Source: Pipra filicauda (taxonomy: Eukaryota; Chordata; Aves; Passeriformes; Pipridae). From it: DNA of 64,000 bases. A program made the translations under genes and the position numbers. The stretch spans positions 9,145,799-9,209,798 of the forward strand of contig NW_024104532.1 of NCBI RefSeq assembly GCF_003945595.2. Direction: 5' to 3'. This document shows, piece after piece, positions 49,401 to 58,400 of this stretch; the first letter of the stretch is position 1, and every line of letters starts with the position of its first letter. A model generated the notes under the pieces. That model saw only the letters and a list, made by a program, of their open reading frames with translations. It made no database searches and was not told the origin of the DNA.

Positions 49401-52400
49401 ACTGCTGCATGAATAGATTGGGAAGAATTAACCTTTTTTTTATTTTACAAATATCACTAAAGAAGCAGAGGCATCTCTTACAAATATATAATTTATATGT
49501 TACAGACATTCACAAGTAGGTATAAATTTCCAGTGTAGGAAACACCCAAGTAATAAAATATACTACCCAAGTAATTTAACATATTTGTCCCAAGAAATTT
49601 AATTTCTTGGAAAAACAGTCACCCTGGAACAGAGCTCAAATCTGTTTTGATGGCTGAAATTCTCCCTCTACGTACAGTAGCTGATTAAAAACAGCATTAC
49701 ATTTGGACTTTTAAAAAGTTACTGGCATGGGAAATAGGTAAAACATTAGGAAAGGAACATACAGAAGCACCTCTTGCCCCAAATGGGGCTGGTCCTGGGG
49801 ACGGGCCAGGTCTCTGGGGCGGCACTGGAGGCTGATGTGATGATCTGGTTGTTGAAGGTCTGTCTAAAGAAAACAAAAATCCCAAACTAAACACCTACAC
49901 AGAGTTTGGTCATTTAATACCTATTAGATCCTTAGGGCAAAGAGCCCTTGCAAGAACCTGGATGCTTAATAGATCCTAAAGACATTGCTGTAGGATGTCA
50001 TTGGCAGCTGATTTATGATCAGTGCAGTGCTGGGAGTTACAGCCCATCTGTCCCTGTGCTGGTGACTCCTCTGCCAGTCTGTTGGCACAGTATTTATTGC
50101 CATGCCCTGCAGTTCAGTGACTGTGTGAAACACCAGCCAGTCTCAATGGTAGGTTTGCACCTTCCACAGAACCTTCTACATCCCACGACCAGCCACCCAA
50201 AACGTGGCTGGTAACGCATGAAAACAGAATTTACAAATCATTGGCAGCACTTCATTTTCAGTAATTACCTATATAATCAGTGTTGCTTGGAAGTGACTTG
50301 GCAGGAAATATGACATTGTGATGGGCTTCATCATTGTTGGATGGAGGGGGCTCGTAGCCATCACTGTCATGTTCTGCCTCTCCAGGTTCTTCTGTTGGGG
50401 ATTCATAGTCAGCCTCGTCTTCCTTCTCCTGGTCTTCATCAGGGCTTTCATAGTCATCATCATCCTCATCCTCCTGGCAAATGAGCATAAAAAGTGGGGG
50501 CTGCAACAGAGCACTGAACACTCCAGGGCAGTTTCCTTGTGGCCTTTCCCTGTGGTATTTTTCCCTCTGGAGGACCTCAAGGTTTTACAACGAGTCTGAG
50601 GGAAAAAATTCCATTGAAAGGAAATGGGGAAAGGAGGTAACACTGATATTAATGGAGGGAGCACTGAACAGCTTCAGAGAGGACACAAGTATGATTTTAT
50701 AGCAGTGCAGTGGAGGGTCAGGATAAGGTGAGAGCTCACTGAAATGCACAGTGCCTTTGTTTGGGGACAAGGCTCCACTGGAACACACGATCCAGTGTTC
50801 CCAAAAACACACTGGAGCAGCAGCTGATGCCTGTTGATGTCCATTCTTGCTGACTAACACGTATTCTACAGCCTGCAAGCCAGCTCTTAAAAATGCTTCA
50901 GGAAAAATGAGATCTTTGATTTAGATCTTGGTGTCCTCCACTGGCCAGACCCAAACCAGCTCGGTGGGACTCGCAGGAGCTCGTGAGATCACTGTGCCAG
51001 TGTGGTCAGTGCACATATCTGTGCCCACCAGAAAAAAACACTCCATTGGTGTCTTGGCTGCAAATTCCCAGAGCCCTCTGTATTGGCACAGAGCCCAAGT
51101 GCTCTGTAGGAGAATATTTTCATCTTCCATTCTCCTAAAATAGCAGCAAATCTCTTGTGAACAAAGTAACAAGTGGTTTGGGTTTGGTTTTTTTTGAAAT
51201 GTCTCTCCATTTTTTAAAAAAAATTAGCACTGGTTAACTTTAGAGATCTTCATGAACCCAGCCTGTGCATCAGCAGCTGAGGTGTAATGATGTTTGCTAA
51301 AATGCCAAGAGGCAAAAGGAACTTTTGCAGTCTGCTTGGATTAAAACAAATTATTCATCAGCAGATCAACTCTAAAGAGTAAAATGGCAAGGATTTGCCA
51401 CTGAAAAACACAGCAACATTTCATTTACTGGCCACCTCTTTTAAGAGCTTGAAATGGGTAAATAAAATTCAGGTGGGGTTCTCTGGGAGCTGAGCAGACA
51501 AGGCATTGAACCAGGGGGGTTTGTCAGTGCCAATACTCACAAATGAAGACCAGCCCCCATCATCCTGAGCGTACCCTGCGGAAAGAAGCAGAGCCACAGA
51601 CTTCTTAGTGTGCAGAAAGATGGAATAACTCGACAAAAAAAAGGACACAAGGAACCCCAGGTGAGCTCTGAACCTCAGTAGAAGGTCACAGGAACGAGCT
51701 GGTGTTTCAAAGGCAGCCCAGCAGCCATGGAGGGTGCTGGGAATGACACTCTGACTGCAAACCAAGAGCAAAGCCCCCTTGGGGGAGATGATTTCTGTGC
51801 TGGCACTTCAAGTTTGTCCTGCACTTCCAGTTCTAAATACAATTTGAAGCAGAATGCCTTCAGAATGAGCCCAGGCTTCTTATCATAGAATCATAGAATC
51901 ACAGATTCAGCTGGGTTGGAAGGGACCTCCGAGATCATCAAGTCCAACCCTTGATCCAACCCCGCCGTGGTTCCCAGCCCATGGCACTGATGCCACATCC
52001 AGTCTTATCTTAAAAATCTCCAGGGACAGAGAATCCACCACTTCCCTGGGCAGCCCATTCCAATGGCTGATTACCCTCTCTGGAAGAATTTCTTCCTGAT
52101 ATCCTAAACCTCCCCTGGCACAGCTTAAGACCCAGCCCTCTTGTCTTGCTGATGGTTGCCTGGGAGAAGAGACCAAACCCCCCCCTGGCTCCCCCCTCCT
52201 GTCAGGGAGTTGCAGAGCCAGAAGGTCCCCCCTGAGCCTCCTCTTCTCCAGGCTGAGCCCCCCCAGCTCCCTCAGCCTCTCCTCACAGCACTTGTGCTCC
52301 AGTCTCTTCCCCAGCCTCGTTGCTCTCCTCTGGCCCTGCTCCAGCCCCTCCATGTCCTTCCTGAGCTGAGGGCCCAGAGCTGGACACAGCACTCCAGGGG

Positions 52401-55400
52401 TGGCCTCACCAGCGCTGAGTCCAGGGGAAGAATCACTTCCCTGGACCTGTTGGCCACCCTGTTCCTGAGCCAGGACAGGATCCATTGGCCTTCTTGTCCC
52501 CCTGGGCACACTCTGGCTCCTGTTCAGCTTCCTGTCCATCCCTTTGTTTAAGACTATTTTAGCTCTCAGAGCAGAAGGCTTTTTAATTTCATTTTCCCTC
52601 TCCAACAGTGTGTCCTGCTGGGAGTGAGGTCAGGGGCAGAGGTGTTGGAACAGAGATATATAAACACTGATACTGAGCATTGGGTTAAAGAAAGACAGTT
52701 TGGGCATTCTCCTGTAAATGTCTCTGCTCTTGCCTTCCTTCACCACCTTTTCTTCTTAAAAGAACTTTTTCTTGCTTGTTCTCCTGTATCTGCTCCTTAA
52801 TCTTTTCTTAAACTCCTTTATGCTCTCATATTTCTATTTGTTGGTTTGGAATTTTGGCTCCCACCCCCACTCCCCTCAATGGACTCTGCCCTGAAAGTAT
52901 TAACTTAATATTTTAAAAACTTCTTGTTTAAAATTTTTTAACACTTATTGTTGTCAGAGGCTCTCTGCCAGTACACACTTACCTGGGTTTTCAGGACTTC
53001 TTTGTGTTTGGGCCCTACAACAAAGACACAAAAAAGTAAATTCCTTCTCTTTGCAATTCTCAAATATTTGATGCTTTTATTTTTAGAATATTTAGCTACA
53101 ACAGTAGAATGAAGCTTATCTGGATGAGTTTAACTCTGTTCAAAATGCCAAAACCACATTATTTCATATTTCACATACAGGAACCTACTGTAACTAAACT
53201 GTCTGGAAAAGAATTCAAGTCAGAGGTCAAGTGCTTTGAAGCAAAGAGAATCAGTAAATACATTTATCAGGGGCCCAGTCCTGAAAACAGAAGCTTTCTT
53301 TACTAATTCAGATCAAGGTGTTGAAAGTCAAGTTCACAAATATTTGTAACAGTGAGAAATGTTTTTATGGTTTTCAATTCAAGTTTTGGACTCCAGTTAA
53401 TGGAAAGGTGTAAAATCATGTGATCAGACAATGCAAAACTATGTTATGTAGAGTGGACTTGGGTTTTCATCGTGTAGGAACACAAATTGTTCTTTTCTCA
53501 TGCAATGTTCTTGCAATTTTTGCTCCTTTTCTATTGCAGGAATATTCTATTCAGTGACAAGTCATTAAGAATTAGAAGTTGTAATGATGTATAGTCTGTG
53601 AAATGCATTAATGATTTATTAGTGCAATAATATGTGCCTGGACTTTGTAGGCTTCCTAAAGATTGATGTGCTCGGGGTGGAAAATTGTATGAAATGTGCA
53701 TGTTACCTGTTCTGGACAGGACAGAAGCACCTGAGGTGTTCATGGGCTCAGGTTTTGCTTTTCTTCACAGCTGATATTAACTAAACAGAGCTTTATTTTA
53801 GGTAATAAAATATCTGTCTGAAAGCTTTGAAAAAGAAAACCGAATTGTTTTACTTACCATTTTGAAAGGAAAGAGAGCCTCCCTTCGTTTTTGTTTATTT
53901 CTTGACTTAATTTACTTACGATTCTATTTAAAAGAAACACAAAAACAGTTTAAAAAAACTCCTCGAAACCTGTCACTTGTCAAAGCAGCCAAGTCATTTT
54001 CTCAGCTGCTTTCCCTCAGTATTTACTAAATTAAAACTAAATTGTTTATTATGTGGTAAGAACACTGACTTTACCGTCTTATTGCAAAGTAGCACCACAG
54101 CACATCCAATCGAAAAACAGACTTTTTTTACCCAGATAAAAGCCCATGTTACTGTGCCACGTTTAAAAATTCACCTTAAAGCCAGGAAGCCTCAGAATCT
54201 CTGGGTGTTACAGACATCAGAACACTGCTTGAAATAATGGCCACGACATCTGTCGGATTTTGGGTGGAAAAATCAAGTAATACTTCAGGAAACAGAGTTT
54301 AGGGTTACAAAAGTAGGGATTAAATATACCCTGTGTCCTCTCCAGTCTTTTTGTGTTCCTTCCTCTGCAACCAAGTTATACTTAATCCAGGATCCCTCCA
54401 GGGCACCCCCAGCCAGCCCAGATATCTAGGATTGGGAATTCTGATATTAAATGAGTCCCTGAGAGAGTCTCTGAGGGTACAGGACAGTCATTACTGACAT
54501 TCACAGGATTATCTCCACTGAGAGGGCAGTAAAGAAGTTTTCCTCTATGATAATTCTGCTTCTAAGAAAGCTTATGATGAGCCACGCTCTGGTTCTCAGT
54601 TCTCCTTATTTCTTTGTTTGAGGAATGTCTGACCAAGGAAGTCCTGTGACAGCCAAAGCGGATTGTTTACATACAACCGGTTAGAAATGTTGTTTAGGTC
54701 TGTCAGAGGCAGTAATTGTTGGAAATAAAAGCAGTATGAAAAAAAAAAAATCAGGAACTTAACATGTCTGTTTGCCTCAGGTTCTGAATTCTGTAAAATC
54801 CTGACTTCCTTCTTAATGTACAATTCTTTCCCAATGTCTCAGATTGGGTCAATCAAACTTGATACCAATATTGTAAAATATTTGTTTGTGGCCAGGCAGT
54901 TTCCACTCTATTTTGTTTTTCTTCTCCTTTTCTGACTTTTTCTGCTGCTCAGCAATAACAGTCCCCCTAGTTTTTTTCCAAATGACCTAATTTGTGCATC
55001 TTTCATGTGTAACTGCTCTTGTGGGCTGGGACAGGAGGCAGACAAGCTTTCAAGCAATGTAAGGTTAAAAACAAGCCAATAAACCCAAGCCATTTCAGGT
55101 CTGAAAAGGAGGCAGACGAGGGTGAGGAGTTGAGGATATGTACTGAAGGATCCAAGTATGAAAATACAGAGGAATAATGTAGTTTGGGGTTGTTTTTTTA
55201 AGGCAGTGCTTTGCAATCTTCTGATTTGAAGCCAATATTGTCCTACTCGCCCCTTTTGAAATACACACAAGTGTCAATAATTTCAGAAGGATTACAACCG
55301 TCTAAATCTGACATTGCTACCCAAGCAAATTGTATAGAGCAAGAAAAATGCCAGGTTATAGACACAGGGCTCCTCTTGCTCTTCTTTGCCGTGGAACCAG

Positions 55401-58400
55401 CTCAGGAATTTCCTTCTGCTGCAGGGGGTGAGGAAGTTGCTGTGTGAACAATAAATTCTGTGTGAGCCAGCAGGAAACCTTCTGGGCTGAGCAGTGCTCT
55501 GTGTGCACCAATGCTTTGGTCAAGAAGGGGATTATGGAACTTGTGTGTGGCTTGTTCTGTCTTGTAGAAGAGGTAGAGGGAGGATCTTTCATTATATTTA
55601 GGGGTTTTTTAGCTGAAGAAATAAAATGAAGATCAATGCTTTTAGAGATAATAATTCTTTTCGTTCAGACTTCCCTGGATGTGAATAAGAGCTGAGTCTT
55701 TGGAAGCTTTGTGGACTAAACCTGGACTGCCTGCTGCGGGGGTTTACACCCACTGGTTTTTGAGGAAAAGGCGACAGGAAAAACTTGCTCGTTTTAAAAA
55801 AAAAATTAACCATTTGCTACTTAAAATACAGCTTCAAGCTTATTTGAAATGCTCCAAAGCAATGGCTCAGAGGGGTTATTAGAAGGAGGAGAATTTCAGG
55901 AGGGTGACACTTCACAAGTAACATTATTACAGGAGGCTGGGGCACTGAGTGTGTCGCCATGGGGGGAAGGAAGTACCAAAACCACAGTGCTCTCCGAGCT
56001 GTGGGAGTGGATGATGGCAGAGGATAAGGCAACAGCACTTGCAGAAAATGTTACTCAGACTTCTCTTTCTACCTCCTCCACCAGTTGCTAAACTTAAAAC
56101 TGGCAGGAAGTTGAAGCTTAAAGAAACCCACACAGCCAGCCCCCAAAGCTGCCCTCCAAAAATGGCTTTTGTGCACTTAGCTGCAGATCCTGGTGTCAGG
56201 AGTAAGGTCCACTTTATGTGTGTTGGGATAAAGGATTTAAGATGGGTAGGAGAGATAGAATACAAAGTCCTCAGGGCCAGGAAGTTGCATAGTTACATAC
56301 TGAGCCCTGTCAAGAGCTTAGTTGGTGATAAAAGTCGTTGGTTTGGCTTTTGAGAAGAGTCTGTTGGGCAGATGTAATGTGTTACATTGGCTTTAAAACT
56401 GATTATCAGCTATGTTCTAAACCTTGCAACAACCTTTGGCATCCCAGCTGAGGGAATTTAAAAAGAGAAAACTCAAATTTTCTCATTTAAAAAGAGAAAG
56501 GCTGCACAGATTCCTTAATTTTTTTTGGTTTGAACTTCGACTCTTCTGGAAGTAGCACAACTTTCAGACTGTGCAATGTTTGTAGGCTCTGAACGTGCCC
56601 CACTCAGAGCTCAGCTCACTGACTGAGCTGGCACATGCCAGGAGTGCAGTGATGCTCTTCCTGTCGCTGGAAATTTTCAGGAGAGCTGTGGGACATAGTT
56701 TTGAGTGCTGTGGGATACAGTTTTGAGTGCTATAGGATATAGTCTGGGTGTTATGGCCTGTGGCTTTCTGAGCAAGGCTGAAAATTCCAAATTTCAGGTT
56801 GACCAGCAGCTTGACACAGAACAGTCAAAGGGATCAACAGCCTGCCTTGACCTCCTGAAAACCTGGAAATCTTTCCTCTAAGACAGGAAACAATAGGAGT
56901 GGCAAAGACCAGCTTCAGTGTTTATATCATGTATCAAACAACCACCAGAATTATTTTTAATTTTTAATGAGATCTTTGCTTTTTCTTCTTCATTAATTCT
57001 GACCACATTAAGTAAGGCACATTCTGTTGAATTCTGAATGAGCTTTAAAATATTTTTCAAGACTCACATTTGTTATCCACAAGTTGAAACCTTTATGACC
57101 CTCTGTGACTGCCAATAGTGTTAATGAGCAACAGGAAAACTTTATATGTCTCTTAAGCTGTATATTGGCTTCTTGTTTCATTAGATTTATTATCAAAACA
57201 TTAATAACACCTTCATGATTAGGTCTGAGTTTCATTTAAAGCTTAGGGCAGATATTCCACGCCTGCTCTGTGTAGAATATGCCATATCCTCTCCCAGTTT
57301 AACCAATGTCCCTCTCACTCTTTCAGGACAATGTGTGTTGTTTGTGAGGCTTCAGTTGTGTCTTTTAACTGAATGGTATTAAAATACTGATTTTCCTAGC
57401 AAAGTTTTCTGCGAAGAGTTCAGCCCTTTTAATGGAGAATTCTAAACATTTTAAGGATTTTAATTTTCAAAACAGTGCTTAAATCCTTGTCTTTGCTTCA
57501 TTTGGTTTTTAAAAACAAGCCAAAAGTTTTGTGAAGATGTGCACCCGTGACAGGGCTGGTGGAGATTAACTTCCAAATTAATAAGTCTCTTAGTAATAAC
57601 ACAAGACTGTGGAGTTTTTTAATTAGCTTCAGGAAATGACCTGTCATACTCTGCAATGGCAACTCTTAGCTGCTTTGTCTCCTTAAAAGCCACAGAATCA
57701 TCCCCAAATAATGACACAGTGCTATTCAGGATCTGAGCAGCAGGTTTGCTCAAACATAATTTTCTATTAAAACCACACACCCAGCTCGGGAGGTCTGTGC
57801 AGAGGGAGGCTGTGGTTTGCAAACCTTGCATGGTTGCAGTGCTGGGTTCTGTTCTCAGCCCTGCAGCTCAGTCAAACCCTGCTAAAGCTACAGGAACAAC
57901 CTCTTCTACAAGGACCTTTTATTCATTTCCTCACTGGCCAGCACTGGGAGTGTAACATTTGCTATTTAAATGAAGCTTTTTTTGCAGAATGTGCTCAGAT
58001 TTCAGCGCTGCTCTTAAATATCAGGCACTGTAACTATAATATGCTGATGCTCTTTCAGCTTGTAGAAAAACTCTTCCTCCTAGTTGAGGTTTGTATTATG
58101 ACAGAAAAGAAAACTGTGAATATGTTCTAGTGGAAATCAACAGCAAGGACTTTCTGTTTGGGTGAGAATGGGGAGGTTCTGGAGTAATGAAACTAATGGT
58201 AAAATAAATGGCAGGTTCTTCTACCCATGAATTTTATCCTGGGGTTTTGTTTTGGGTTTTGGCAGCTTGGGTTTTTTTTTTTTCCCTTTTGAATTGATTT
58301 TTTGTTCATTTGTTTGTTTTTTCTTGGTGGTACTGTTGTTGTTGTTGTTGTTGTTGTCACTGTTGTTGGTTTGGTTGTTGTTTTGGTTTGGGTTTTTTTT

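Noticed and set aside
49763..49776. Alternative donor AGAG|gtgctt for LCP2 exon 8
   Set aside because: It leaves phase 1, whereas exon 9 must be entered in phase 0.
51907..52605. 232-codon open frame on the minus strand
   Set aside because: It coincides with the CR1 3' region, which does not code for the LINE reverse transcriptase; no such motifs are present.
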